Shown: positions 12,201 through 27,200 of the stretch, one piece after another | Numbering within the stretch: the stretch's first letter is position 1 | Layout: every line of letters begins with the position of its first letter | Source: Zygaena filipendulae | Taxonomy: Eukaryota; Arthropoda; Insecta; Lepidoptera; Zygaenidae | DNA length: 64,000 bases | NCBI GenBank assembly: GCA_907165275.2 | Contig: OU015673.1 | Span: 8,087,001-8,151,000, forward strand | Direction: 5' to 3' | The notes under the pieces: generated by a model | The model's input: the letters and a program-made list of their open reading frames with translations, nothing else | Database searches by the model: none | Told to the model about the DNA's origin: nothing | Position numbers and translations under genes: made by a program

Positions 12201-15200
12201 AATTTCGAAGAAAATATGTAAAATAAACGAAAATTATGTACTTTGCCACAATTTTATTTACTTTTACATTTTTTTGGGCACTTTCTACAGGTTTATGTAA
12301 ATTTTTTTCATGTAAAATTACATAATTTTTAACAGTGTGTTGATTTTCCAAATAAAGTAAAATAAATAAAATAAAATAATTCATTCTGACTTAAGCCCGC
12401 TCCACATTCACGCGAGAATCTCGCGAGAAAGACCACAAGAACGTGAATGTGGAGTCGATGTTCTCCGCCGTTTCTCGTGGTTTTCTCGCGTTCTCACAAG
12501 ATTCTCGAATTCTCACAAGATTCTCGCGCTTAGCGGGCTTTACAACACCATATTAGTAAACGGACAAATCATACTATTATTCCCTGCTACTTCTTCAGGG
12601 TAGAAGCAGTAACGAGTGCATCGTCCATTGCTAGAGTAGAGTACCTACCTACCGGATATAGTAGCCATTTTGTTTTACCCCGCTCAAGCAACAAGTAATC
12701 GCTTGATTCTCACATATTGAGGTTATTTCGACTCGGGGAGCAAACCTCAACATAAGACGCTATCTAAACTTTAAAAACTTAAAATAACAACAAAGAAAAA
12801 GCTAATATGACAGTTTAATATTTAAATTAAATATACCTAAATAAACAGGATGCTTGTAAATTCGAAATTAATTAATTAAATATTATAGGTTTCAATCACA
12901 ACTTTTATCAATAGCCGCTGCTCTAGAAGTCGTCAAGAAAATATAATTATGAAATAGGAAGTTTAATTAAAATGTAGTCTCTGAAACTAGAGCACTAGGT
13001 TTTTAATTTCTCACAGGAGATTCATTGTAAACATTTATCATCTTCAATAGACAGGAAAAACAAAGCTTCTGCTCTTGGGATAATGTTTTTTACTGCACAA
13101 AAAAATACTACAACATTCCAGGTGCCTACCTCAGACTAAATAAAAACTAAAGACGGAACGCGTAGAACGAACAAGTGAAGCCCGGAAAAAGACACCATCG
13201 CCGTGCACGTACACAGAAACACGCACACACTTACAAGAAAAAGACACCACACCTTAGTTTGAGCTTCTTCCGCTAATGGAGGTGATGCAACAATAGGGAT
13301 GTTGACTACTATTGAAAATCAAAATTCTAATTAGTCCGTCAGTTAGAAAGTAAAAAAACAATAGACACGTATTTTTTGCTTTTTTAAATAAATTAAAAAA
13401 TACAGAGATAAAGGGCATTAAAGTTTAGGATGAGGAGGTCGTGACGTCACTAACCGCAAAACCGCCATACAAACTGTCAGAATAGTGACGTCACGCGAAA
13501 TTTCAACTCAAAATATCGCCGTTATTTTTTGATTACGTAAAAAAAGAAAAAATACGTGTCCAATATTTTTTAATAATCTACAAGACGGACTAAAAAAAAA
13601 ATTAGTCAACATGCCCATTAAGTTAAAAAAAATGTCATATTGTGTCGTCAACGGTCAAAAAATAAAAAAAACAGCATGGAATCACTTATCACCAGTACGT
13701 AAACCTAGCAAATCCATACACTTTCCTAATCACCACATGCATACGCATTAACCGGCTTCACTTCGTTGTTCGAGACGTTCCGTCTTTAGTTTTTATTTGG
13801 TCTGAGGCGCCTACAGAGTTTTCTCCGGTTCACAGCTCAGTGGGTTTTTGTAAAGGATTTCAACACAGCGGGAGCTGGAACAATGTGGTTTTGCAGTGGG
13901 TATTGTTTATTATTTTTATTTTGCATAGAGCTGAAGCACAGATAATATAATAGGCTCAAGCAAGGAGAAACTCCGAGCTGCATTCTAACTCCCTAACTGC
14001 ACTCGTTTGTAGTTAAAACGATTTTATTTTAGTTGCAGACGTGACTTCAATTTGAATAAGCACCTACTCCATCTATTCATGGGTATAACCAAAGACATTA
14101 CAAACTTACCCTGTCGAAAACTTATACGTATGATCACCCAAATCTTTCTTGTATTGTAAAAGGCTTATTACACTTTACAATTTGTCAGACACCACACCAA
14201 TTTAGGAAATCGGAAGGTGTCCAATTTCAGATCGGTGAGTGAGAGAGAGAGAACGAATGATCACACCACTCTAAATTGTACCATATATCCACTACTTTAG
14301 CGTACAATTTAGAGTAGTGTGATCACTCGCTCTCTCTCTCTCACTCACCGAACCTAAATTGGAACCAACGTTTACACCTTTCGATTTCCTAAATTGTTAT
14401 CTGACAAATTGTAAATTATAATAAACGCTTAAGCGTAACTGGACGCAGATAAGCAATAACATGTTAACCATGGACCAATTAAACTTTATTTTTTTAATTT
14501 AATTGGTCCATGATGTTAACCCACAAAATAAAGTTATTGATTCAGAACGATTTATTGAGAGTTAGGGAATATTTTTTAATTATATGTTTACCTTATTACA
14601 TTGCTTAAATATGTAACTAAATATTGAACATAAAAAATGTTAACACAAAATGGCGGTCCTACTTTTAGAACACGATTTACTCAAAATTTCTCCAGTGTGG
14701 GTTAACACACTATTGCTTATCTATGTCCAACTCACCTTTAGTAGTCCTGAATCCTTGGTTAATAGCCTTGGTAGTTCTGACGGCAGCCTTGTAAATCCTC
14801 CAATAGAAGAATAGCATTACAAACATTGGGATGTAGAAGGATCCTAAAGCTGAATAAACGACGTAGCCAGCGTCGTTCGTCAGCTCGCAGGTCCAAGGGC
14901 AGGGAGGGTTGGGCGACCAGCCATCTTTGAGTTCACTATCTTCAGGCTGGAAGACAATCAGAGATATTAGGTCTATGCAAATAGTTCCGCGTAATTTAGG
15001 TCTGTGAATAATTGATAGAATGGAATTCCAAATTGTATGGGTACCTATGAAACCTTTTGTAGGTCTTTACGTCGCTAAAGAGAAATTCTGACTTCGGTAG
15101 TTTCAACTGAACATTGATTAATCAGTATAGATATTTTTAATGCTACTGCTCCACTTGCGTTAATGTTAACGTTGATGTTAATGTCTAACGTTAACGTTGA

Positions 15201-18200
15201 TGGTAATATTAGTAAGTTAACCCGTTAAAATGTTGGCCACATCTATACGTAATGCCTAAATTAGCGCACTAATTTACGCGTTAATACGCAGGTGGAGCAG
15301 TAGCATAAAAATTAACCACTATTTATTTCACTCCAGCATCGGTCCAATTGTTACCAATTAATGTAAGAGTACCTACGTGTGCTAAACTTCAAATCAATAG
15401 ACCTTTATTTTTGGTTCTCTCTCTATAGAGACACCCTATTTCACCCCCTTGGAGAATGAGCTTCAATTTGTACTTCAATTTATACAACTACTGTCCAAAT
15501 TTTATGTTTCTGGCTCAAGGATGGGCGTTTATGAGTCAGTGAGGAAGCAATAAAAACAATCAATACTCACTTTTTTGTCCTTCCAGCCGACCAGTGGTGG
15601 GAAACAAATGACGAAAGACAGTACCCACAGGCCTGCGATAAGGGCTTTCGCTCGCTTCCTGCTCATGATACTAGGGTAGCTGACAGGCCTGGTCACCGCC
15701 ACGTATCTGTCCAGGGATATGGCGCAGAGATTGAGGATGGAGGCTGTGCACATCCAAACGTCGACCGCCAGCCATACAGAGCACCACACGTTTCCGAAGA
15801 TCCATACCTTGAACAATGAAATATTGTGTTTGTTTCTACTTAAAGAGCAATTATTGAAACATATCCCTAAAAATTATTCCACTGACAGAAAACAACAGTA
15901 CCTTTGCGACATAGATCTTTTATCTCGATACAAAAAGTTGTCAAGGGGGGTTTGAGATTCATAGGCACAGGCGGAATCATATTAACGAACACCGATTTGG
16001 AATAAAGTTACGGGTCGGTACCTAATTTAGATGATGGAATAGATCATGTAATGGTGTTGCATCTTTCATTTGTTAATTTTGAATTTTAAATGCTGTACCG
16101 AAGTAGCTAAAGAAGTTGAGTCGAACTACTTGACTATAAAACCCTTCACTGTATATAGGTACGCTATTGAAATTTTGTTATGTGAAAGAAAGAAAACGTA
16201 TAGACTGAACAAAGATTATACGTATGTATTTGCTCATTCACACTTGAGTTACACACGTCTATATCCTGACACAAAAGGAGAGTAGTAAGGGAGGCAGGCA
16301 TTGGCTACATCACACGACTTTTATACTGATGGTTGTAGGAAGGGGAATTGGTACTACTAACCAAGTACAATACAACTCTGTAATTAATTTTTGTATATAA
16401 TTCCAACACGGTCACTTCACTTGGCCGGTTCGTTCATATATAAATAATACTAGGTGTTCTCCGCGATTTCACCCGCGTAAACGCCGGGTTCCTGCGGGAA
16501 TTCTGGAAGATAACCTACCCTATTTCCTTCTCTGTACTCCTGACAACATGCAAAATTTAATGGACTTATTCCGACACATACATACAAGAACTATCGTTAC
16601 GAGTATATTTCAACTGATTTACACGAATTATATGACTAAACCTACACTCTATCTTTTGATGAAAATCGCATGAAAATCCTTTCAGAAGTTTTTGAGTTTA
16701 TCGCAAACATACAGACAGACGCGGCGGAGGAATTTGTTTTAAAATATGCAGTGATTACATTGTACCTAAGCATAAATTATCCTAGCTTTGAATATATCCC
16801 TCGTTTAACGTATTAGGCATAAACAGAAATATTACAGACATAACTGACGAATCCATATTATATTGTAGCGAGGAACGATTTAGCGGCAATAAGCGTTATT
16901 TGGCAAAATAGGTATCTTATTGTTTCCTAAACGGCTCGTATAGGCTGTTACAGCTATTGCCAGAACGTAATCTCGCGCAGAAGCCACGTAAGGCCAACCC
17001 TGAGCGCAACTAAGCGTTTAAATATTTAATTAATTCATGTTAACGATATGTAAGCTCCCTTACTATTGGCGAAGAAACGAGGTGAGTTTCGTGTGAGAAT
17101 AACAAAGTGTACTCACACGCTGCGGTGTAAAGCGCTTATTAGACTTAACAATTTGGCAGACACTAATCTAGGAAATCGGAAGGTGTAATCGAAGTTTCTA
17201 AGTTAGTTCCGATTTAGAATCAGTGAGTGAGAGAGAGAGCGAGTAATCACACTAAATTAAAATGTACCCTAGAGTACAGGTTTAGGTTACAATTTAGTGT
17301 AGTGTGATCGCTCTCTCTCTCACACTCACTGAATTGTATCCAATGTATAGCATTCTAAATTGGTGCCCTGAAACTGCAAAGTCTAATAAGCGCTTTATGC
17401 CCAACGCTTTTAGGTGTATATGTCAGGGCCAAGAAATAAGTTTTTTGTATAAATATTTTTTTAATATTTGTCCATATTCTAAAGAGATTGGCAATAAAAT
17501 TAGAAAAGTTATGTTATGTTATTAAGTTTAAGTTTATATCAATGATTTAGGCAATTATTTAAGGTGGCCGATCGAAGATATATATAGATATACATTCGAA
17601 CTCTGTACTCTTTTGACACTTGTCATTAATTAGTCAAAGTATCGAGTGTTAAGTGACAAAACTCGAATAGACTTGGACGGAAGAAGTGCAGACGCACGCG
17701 TTTTTGGCTGCTACAACCATTGGCCGCCATTTCGTGTATCCAGACCAAGACTTTGCCTAGGAAGCGAACTTCACCTTACAACCTATGGTTTTATACGTAA
17801 TATATTTTTAACTCAAACAAGAGGAATTATCGCGCGATCGCACGGTAAAAAAAAAAAAAAAAACTATGCCTAAATCAAGAATAAAAAAGAAAAAGGTATA
17901 AGACTAAACTGGTGCGAAAATAGTTGTGTAGATTTAAGTTTATTAACAAGAGCGGTAAGAACCCCTAATTTTGGTATCTATCAAAATTCAAGGTAATTTA
18001 TTTTTTATGACTAGTTTTTTTGGGAAGATGCTGCTTATTTCTTTCTTTCTCGATTCTAATTTCCGTAGTAGGGTGCGATGTCAAGAGCGACAGATGGCGA
18101 TGGGATAAAATTAAATTAATTTTAATTAACGTTATATTGTTACATTCGGATCTTATCGTGCGGATTTGGAGCTTACACGCGCCCGTTTTGAAAGATTATG

Positions 18201-21200
18201 CCACCTGGCTTGTGTTAGAATCCCTGTGGGATTCCCTCTTATCTTATCTCTTTGACACATTTATTTGACTTTTATTGACTTTGACTTTTATTTGTGCCAC
18301 AGATTATAAAATAAAACGTTTTACGTTACTTATAGTAGGTAAATAGGTAGGTACTAGCTGGTAATAAATTAAAAAAAAACTTCATTTTCGTTATACCTAC
18401 TTAGGTAAGCCGTTAATTTTTAACCGTTTTGGCATACTTTAGTGAAATCAAATGAAATTACCACTATTTTTATTTTTTAATTTTATTTATTTATTTCAAA
18501 AAAACATATAATCTTTACAGGCTAACCTGATGCAATTATATGACGATTTAAGCATAATATAATAACATTTAAAGGCTTACTTAAAAGGTACCACAAAGAA
18601 TGTAGGTATCTAACTTTTTTTTATGTCATAGGGGGCAAACGGGCAAGTGGTACAGCTGATGGTAAGTGATTACCGCCGCCCATAGACATCTGCAACACCA
18701 GAAGGCATGCAGGTGCGTTGCCGAACTGGAATGGGGATGGGAACTGGCTTTCACTGGCTTTTGCGCAGGGCGCGCGTGAGCGGAGTTTAGCCATGTAAAT
18801 TAGTGTTAAACTAAATAAGTTTAGTTAAACTACACGTGAGAAGTAATGGTTGTTCCCTGCGGTTTCACCCACATTAATTTCGGAGTTACCGCGGGAATCC
18901 CGAGATAAAACTCACCTAAAAATTACCTACTCCAATATAAATGGAGCCAGTAAATTCATCGGTCTGTCTATGAAACGTTATAAAATCGTGACCAATCGTG
19001 ATTCATTTGTTTTAATTTTAATTGTTTTCGCTAATTACTTTCGCTCGCTTGTTATTTGCTTGTTATTATCAGGTACCTACTATCCTTACTCTGTGGTAAT
19101 AGATATTGCGAAACTCGAATACTACTGCCTAGAAGTTGAGCTCTGATACAGGATATCATTATTGGAAAACCATTTAAAATTTATTCAACAGAAATAAAGT
19201 TCACTTACAAGCTATTATTATGAAACTTGACAGACTGTAGGTGTTATAACAAGCCTAGGCCCTATAAAACATAAAAGTTAAACAGCCTACTGTCTAGCCC
19301 TATAAAGTTTTTAATAAACAAAGAATGGAGAAGTGATAAAAGTTGTTATTACTGAACTAAGTTCCTTTTGCGGTTTATAAGTTAAAGAAGACAGCTTATT
19401 CGAAAACTTTGTCACTTGGGAAATGAAATTATAATATAATATTTTGAGTTCATAAGATAGATGGATAAGTCATTCTGTATAAGTAACTTAATATTTAAAT
19501 ACTGTATTAACTCTGGTTTCCTTACTTAGTTATTTATACATTTCACATCTTAACGGCTCAACCGATCATCATAAAATTTTGCATACACGTTCTCGGGGGT
19601 ACAGAAAAGGACATAGGGTAATTTTTTTCCCAGAATTTTTGCGGGATCTCCGAAATTACCGCGAGTAAAGCCGTGGCCAACAGGGGCCTTATTCTCTATG
19701 ACCAGCAACATTCCTTGCCCATAACGCGCATCTTAAAAACACAATTCCGACCACTGCAGCGGGATTAGCCAAGTTGACACGTATTTTTATTTATTTTACG
19801 TAACTAAATTTTTTTATTTTTTTTTTATTGCCTAACTAATGGAATATATAGACATTTTTATACCTCGAACACATACGCGTAATTATTACGGTGTCACAGA
19901 TACTAGCTGCATGCCCCGCGGTTTCACCCGCGGTAATTTTGGAGTTCCCGCGCGAATTCCGGTATAAAAGGTAGTTCAGGTCCTTCTCTGTTCCCCTGAC
20001 AACGTGTATGCAAAACTTCGTGGTGATCGTTTGAGCCGTTTAGCCGTGAAAGCGCAACGAACAAACTCCCTTTCGCATCTTTAATATTAGTTAGGATGTA
20101 TTTGTGTACCCTACACCCTGCATTTAAGTGGCGACCTGAAAGGGTTCGCCTTTTACCTCGCTCGGGGACAAAAACAACCCTTAATAGAATTCATTAGGAG
20201 CGCCACGCGACAACAAATGGTGCTGCAACGTTTTATATAAATCCAACCTTCATAATATCATGAATACATACGTATTATATTATAGTAGATATTATATAGG
20301 TAGTTGATAATAGGGAATAGCCCCGGTTTCGCTTGGCGACGCGGAGATATCTGTGGTTTGTAAATTTGCTAAGTATAACACATTAATGGGCATGTGGACT
20401 AATTTTTATTTTTTAGTCCGTCTTGTAGATTATTAAAAAAAATATTGGACACGTATTTTTTCTTTTTTAACGTAATCAAAAAATAACGGCGATATATTGA
20501 GTTGAAATTTCGCGTGACGTCACTATTCTGGCAGTTCGCCATACAAACTGTTTGTTTTTGCGGTTAGTGACGTCACGACCTCCTCATCCTAAACTTTAAT
20601 GTGCTTTATTTTGTATATTTTAATTTATTTGAAAAAGCAAAAAATACGCGTCTATTGTTTTTTTTATTTTCTAACTGACGGACTTAGAATTTTGATTTTC
20701 AAAAGTAGTCCACAGCCCTATTATCTATACTAATATTATAAAGAGCTAAAGTTTGTGAGTTTGTGAATAGGCTATTTGGCAAAAATTTTGTTTTTAGTCC
20801 GTCTTGTAGATTCATAAAAAATATTAGACACGTGTATTTTTCTTTTTTCACGCAAACAAAAAGTAACGGAGATACGTTGAGTCGAAATGTCGCGTGACGT
20901 CACAAGCAGGCGCAGTTTTTACCTGCGTATGACGTTACGAGCCCCCCCTCCTAAACTTTAATGCGCTTTATGCAGGTATATTTTCATTAATTTAAAAAGG
21001 CAAAAAATTCAATTTTTTTTACTGTCTAACTGATGGACTAAATAGAATTTAGAAAAAAAAAGTAGTCAAGTATTGCGAGTTGGAGTTTGTGACGTTGTGG
21101 TAATCTCTAGATCTACTGAACCGATTATGAAAATTCTTTCACTTATAGGAAGCTACGATAGTGCTGAGTAACATGGGGTATTTTTATTCCGAAATTTTCA

Positions 21201-24200
21201 CGGGAACTCCGAAATTATCTACCGTGGGTGAAACTGCGGGGTACAACTAGTGACAAAATATTTATCACCATTTTCTAAAAGATGTTTAAAAAGAAATTGA
21301 TAGGACAATAGAGTAAAATGGGGTGTACAAATTTAGGTAAACAAAAATTTAAAAAAAACGGTCAATTCTGGTTGTTTTTTGATATACTTTTCTTATGTTG
21401 TTGAAATATTGATATATTTTAGAATGCTATGAAAATATTGTTTTTAGCATTTCATAATAAAACCAGTGGGACACTTTTTTTTTAAATACGTATCTTAGAA
21501 GATGAGAGTGCAATTTCTCCACGATGTTTTCCTTTTCTGTAAAGTCTGTGGTTATCATTTCGATTTGTACATTGATCAAAAAACAAACATGAAATCGAGC
21601 CACAGGATAGCTCCCAATCTCTGAATGGGGATGTTGACTTCTTTTGAAAATCAAAATTATAATTAGTCCGTCAGTTAGAAAATAAAAAACAATAGACACG
21701 TATTTTTTGCTTTTTCAAATAAATTAAAACATACAAAGATAAAGCGCTTTAAAGTTTAGGGTGAGTAGGTCGTGACGTCACTAACCGATAAAACCGCCAT
21801 ACTAACTGTCCGAATAGTGACGTCACGCGAAATTTCAACTCAATGTATCGCCGTTATTTTTTGATTTCGTAAAAAAATAAAAAATACTTGTTCAATATTC
21901 TTTACTAATCCACAAAAAAAAAATTGTCAACATGCCCATTATAAGACAATTTTATCAATTTCTCTTTTTAAATATTTTGCAATATACAGACAGACGATGG
22001 CACCATTATTTCAGATGAGGATGCTAAAACTTCATTACCTCACCTAGTATATTATTTATGTCTCGGGAACTTGGCTCAATGGCCAAGGGTCTATAGGAGG
22101 CGGTTTATGAGAGCGCCCTCGAGCTGGCAACACCTCGGTAAATTAAGGTTTAACCCACCTCTTAACCTCGTCGGTGTTTACACAAAAGATATTTAATCTA
22201 TATTAAAGATCTTCCCCCAATACTTATATAACATCCGGTGCTGGAACGCCTGGTTCCGGCAATTTCAGTGTATCCATTTGACATTTCGTACAATTTATAA
22301 AATACTAGCTGTGCCCCGCAGTTTCACCCGCGGTAATTTCGGAGTTCCCGCGGGAATTTGTTAAAAGTCTTTGGTAAACTTTTATAATGAGAACACTGAT
22401 GTTCCGATAATTTAAATTATACACATTCTTTTGTTGACGTTCCTTATGAAGCTCTAATATATTTTCTTTAAACTTTTTCCAATGGCTTTATTTTCTTAGA
22501 AATAATCACCAATAAGTGGTTAAAACAAGTGAATTCTGGGATAAAAAGTACCCTATGTCCTTCTCTGTACCCCTGACAACGTGCATGCTAAATTTCAACC
22601 AAATCCGTTCAGCCGTTTTTGCGTGATTGAGTAACAAACATCCAAACATCCACTCAAATTTATAATATTAGTAGGACTATAAAATATGTCTATGTTTGTC
22701 TGTTTGTTACGTTTTCACACTAACTACTCAATTGACCGTCATAAAATTACGCATAAACGTTGTCAGGGGTATAGAGAAGGATAATAATAGTACTTTTTAT
22801 TATTTTTTGTTATAAAATATTCGTAATAATAAGCCTAACGTTTTTAAGGAAAGAAAAATTGGAAAAGTTTTCCGGAACATTGAATAATTATGGAAAAACT
22901 GAAAGTTTTTTTTTTGTGGAATTTTTGTATATCGTACATATAATTCACGATTCAAACGATGGTTAGACGGTATTCTTTTTTTGTTTTTTTTTTGGTTACG
23001 AAAGAATATAAGAAAAAAAAAATATCGCGGTAAAACGGGAAAGGTAAAGTCTGTCGGATTTACTCAGAAAAAAAAACACGATCTTGAACCAGTGTATTAT
23101 ATTTTATAATAATAATAATAATAAATAATAATATTTATTTGCAAAAGCCAGTACAAAAAGACAGCATATACAGACATTAAACTTAATTCTACATGGCTGT
23201 ATTGGGGCAACATGAGATTATGTCCCCTGACTCTCAAACTAGGCAAAAACCTGTGAGATGAGGGTCAGTGGTATAATAGAATCGAAATTGTTGAATCACG
23301 AAACATATTTATGGAACTTCGCGCTATAAAATGACCCACTAACATCTACGTCCAACGCCTGCGTATCCTTACTAATATTATAAATGCGAAAGTGAGTTTG
23401 TTTGTTTGTTTGTTACACTTTCACAGCTAAACGGCTCAACTGATCACCACGAAATTTTGCATACACGTTGTACAGAAAAGGACAAGGAATTCCTACGGGA
23501 ATTCCGAAATTAACGCGGAAAAAACTATACATCAAATTTTGAATACTACCTACACGTTGTCACGGGTAGGCACAGAAAACTATCGGGTAGTAAGTACTTA
23601 TATATCGGAATACCCGCGGGATCTCCGAAACTAACGCGGGTGAAACCGCGGGGCACAGCTAGTTCGCTTATAAAGAAAAAGGCCTCCACATAAATCATTA
23701 TTTAATCCACTATAGCAACCATAGTGGTTAATTTGCAACAATCCCACGTTGAGCTTCATACGACATTCGCTCTTATTGCTAAAGAGGTAAGATCTCAAAT
23801 GGGGTGTGAGTGTTTCTACGCTTAACCCGCAAACATGGCCGATTTAGGCTTAAACGTGAAGGCAGATTATATCGCTAATGAAATTTTATGTGAACGTAAC
23901 TACGCGTGTTAAATATAATTCGAATGAGCCATAGTTATTGTAAATTAGCGCGGTGGAAATATTAATTGGATGTCGTTTACGATAGTTATAATTTTCCGTT
24001 CGAACCCGCTAATGACTATTAGTTAACTAGCTGCGCCCCGCGGCTTCACCCGCGCGAGTGTGCAATTCGGCGCTTTACCACCGTCACAGACAATATGCTA
24101 TCGTCAATTCGAACGCCGCCGGACAAAACTGAACGTTTCGATTCAAACGCTTTTTCCTGGCGTGACGCAGAGCTATTCTACCAAATAACTTCTGGCACAA

Positions 24201-27200
24201 GCTACGCTAAAGATTTTCGTTCTTGTCGTTCTATTATTTTACGTTGGCAACATCGAGATTTTACCGACATAGGGGAACTTAGAAACCTAATGAAGGCACA
24301 ACAGCTCCCCACGGAGGCTTCGGTGCCGTGTTAGTGAGCTATTAACTAAAATATACAATAAGGGATTCACCTTTAACGGCAGTAAAGTAAGTCGCGGGAG
24401 ATAATTTAGCCATTCTCTCGCTAACACAGCTCTATAGTAAGATTGTGTCTCGTTTTAGTACTTTACATAAGACTAGTTTTATCCCTCCCCTATAGAGTTT
24501 TACTCTCGTTAATCTCAGAGTGGTCTGGGAATACCGAGATGAAAGTATCCAATATCACTCAGGAATACTGTAGTTTTTAGTTCATCCCTTAGAAACAAAT
24601 AATAATAATAATAATCCACTTCACAACACACAGATCTACTTGATCCCACAGTGAGCTATAAGCTTGTGTCGTGGATACCAAGCAAACGTGGTATATACTA
24701 CACATATTGTTACATATATATTATACTATAGATATATATACATATATACACCCAGACTGAAAAATGGAACCCTGTGTTCATCACACTAAGTCCACCCCAA
24801 CCGGGAATCGAACCCGGAAACTCTTGATTAGCGGGCAGGCTAACCATTGCGCCAATCGGGTCGTCAATAAAATATCATTGCTTCTTAAGATTTACTACGT
24901 AGATATACAAAACTACTGTGCTCATGAAGATAAGCATTTTTTAACCGATTTCTAATACGGAAGAGGTTCTCAATTCGACTGTATGTTGTTTTTTTTGTAT
25001 GTTTGTTACGCGATTACTCGAAGACGGCTGGACAGATTTGAATAATCCTTTTTTTGTTTAAAAGGGTATACTGCCGAGGTGGTCCCATTGTCATGAAGTC
25101 AGAATCGAATCGATCGAAAGTTCGAATCGAGGGAACTCTTCAAATATTACAGTCCTTATAAATTATAAACCGACCCACTTAAAAGCGAAAAATAAATAAA
25201 ATTTTAGCAAAAAATTAAAACCGATTTCAAAACACACAAAAATGCACTACACTAAAAAGTTAAAAATAACCTACGTATGTGCTACCTACTGATCGTTTCG
25301 AAGTCGGTGCCAAGCCCAATGGTAATAGCATATTTGTCCATGGTAATAGGTAGAAGATAGGCTAAGTCCGCTCCCACCACATTGCAGACACGAGCGGGCT
25401 TGGCACCGACTTCAAACCGATCAGTAGGTCTAGGTAGCACATACGTCATACGTAGGGTATTTTTAACTCTTAATTGATTAAAAAACTGTTAAGGCGCATC
25501 ACGTACCATTCGCATTTGCGAATTGGACGAAATGCGCCTGAACGGTCCAACCGTCCAGTTCGCAAATTGGTCCAATTCGCAATCGGTCCAGTTCACAATC
25601 GGTCCAATTTGTAATTGGTCAGAAAAGTTTAAAATGACAATTCAAAATCATTAGTGACATGATATCTATAAGTTACTGTCTTTTATCTTTATTATAATTA
25701 GTATTTTTTTCTTGTGAAATTTAGATTATCCTTTTCTTATCCATGTATTTTATTTGAGTACCGCAACAGTGCTGATATTTTTTTCCTCTTCATAATACTG
25801 GTCGGAACGGCTTCTTTTTTAATACAGGTCGCACCCAAGAACGTGACTGAGCATTCACGCACGATCATTATATTCAAATTAGTATGAATTGCTAAAAGTG
25901 GAAGTGTGACAAGTGGAATTTGGCTTACTCGAAATGATTGCAGTCCAGAAAACCCCGAGCTGATGGTAGGTAAACTATTATACCGTGGACTGAATATTGT
26001 ACTCACGCAACGGTGGTTCGTTATGAAAAATACAATTTATTATATAGAATGTCTTTGGAAAAATATAACAGCTTAGTGCCGTAGCCGTAGACGTGTAAAG
26101 AAACCACAGATAAAATTCATTAGGTATAAAGACACAATATTTTTGTATGATTATTATAAATACATGTAATAGAATTGAATACTCTTTGTTGTACACCAAA
26201 ATAATGTTACCGACAGATGAGTTTACAAAAACAATATCTTGTAAATTAGGATAGGAATACAAAAGGCGGTCTTATCGCTTTACTAGCGATCTCTTCCAGA
26301 CAACCTTTAATAGTTAATAGTTCACCTTTAATAGTAGATAGTTAAATAGTTAAGTTTTTATATTTTCTGACGATTCAATTTGGATTTTTCTTTTTTTGAT
26401 AATCGGCTTTTTATAAGGCCAGCAGGCCATGCCTGTACCTATATAAAAAAAAACCTCTCGCAGTTACTTTTCTTAGTCACTAATTTTATACAAGTTTTGT
26501 TTCATCATAATCGGTTTAGAAAAAGTGGCGTTATGATAATATGAATCTTAAAACACTATATCTACAGGTGCAAGAATGACACCAGCACCTTTCTAAACAG
26601 CAGCTGGTCGCTATAAAATCTTTAATATTTCACCTTTAACTGCATATTGAAAGAAACCAGTCTGACTAGGGGCTGTCTAATCAATTTTATCGGCAAGCGT
26701 TCACATGATCCGAGTTTTTTGTTACTGTGAAATAAGAATTATATACTTCGCGTTAAGTCAGAAGAGACAAGCGATCAAATCTTATGTCGCATCAAAACGA
26801 AAGCAAGGGAAAAGCTATCGCCAAGCACGGTGTGTTCCTTGTTCTAAATTCAAGTTGATATTGTCCAACATCTCTTGGCTCGCCGCTACATGGTGCGGGG
26901 TGTGGGGAGGCATGACGTTGGTGGAGGAAGAAGAGTTGCATCTGTAGGTACTAGTAATAGTTTGTTGTTTTTTTTTTGTTGTTTTCGCCATTTGTACTAT
27001 TTCGTGCAAGAAGAATAAATAAATAAATAAATTTAACTGGCTCGCCGGACGGTGTGGTTGGAGATTACGAGCACATCTAGTCGGGAAACTGGCTTCAAGT
27101 GAGGCTGCCGTAACATACCGTTAGGTGCTCGGCGACAGATTTTCTGAAGGTGGTAGGTGGTCAGCCGGACACCACAAAGTAGATCTTTAATCACAAAATC

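Noticed and set aside
24095..24334. 79-codon plus-strand frame
   Set aside because: Follows a Helitron end; no recognisable motif and no splice context.
24780..24864. Possible tRNA gene (minus strand)
   Set aside because: A and B box-like sequence is present, but no proper acceptor stem, and the segment continues into a repeated body with an ATT tail: it is a SINE head.
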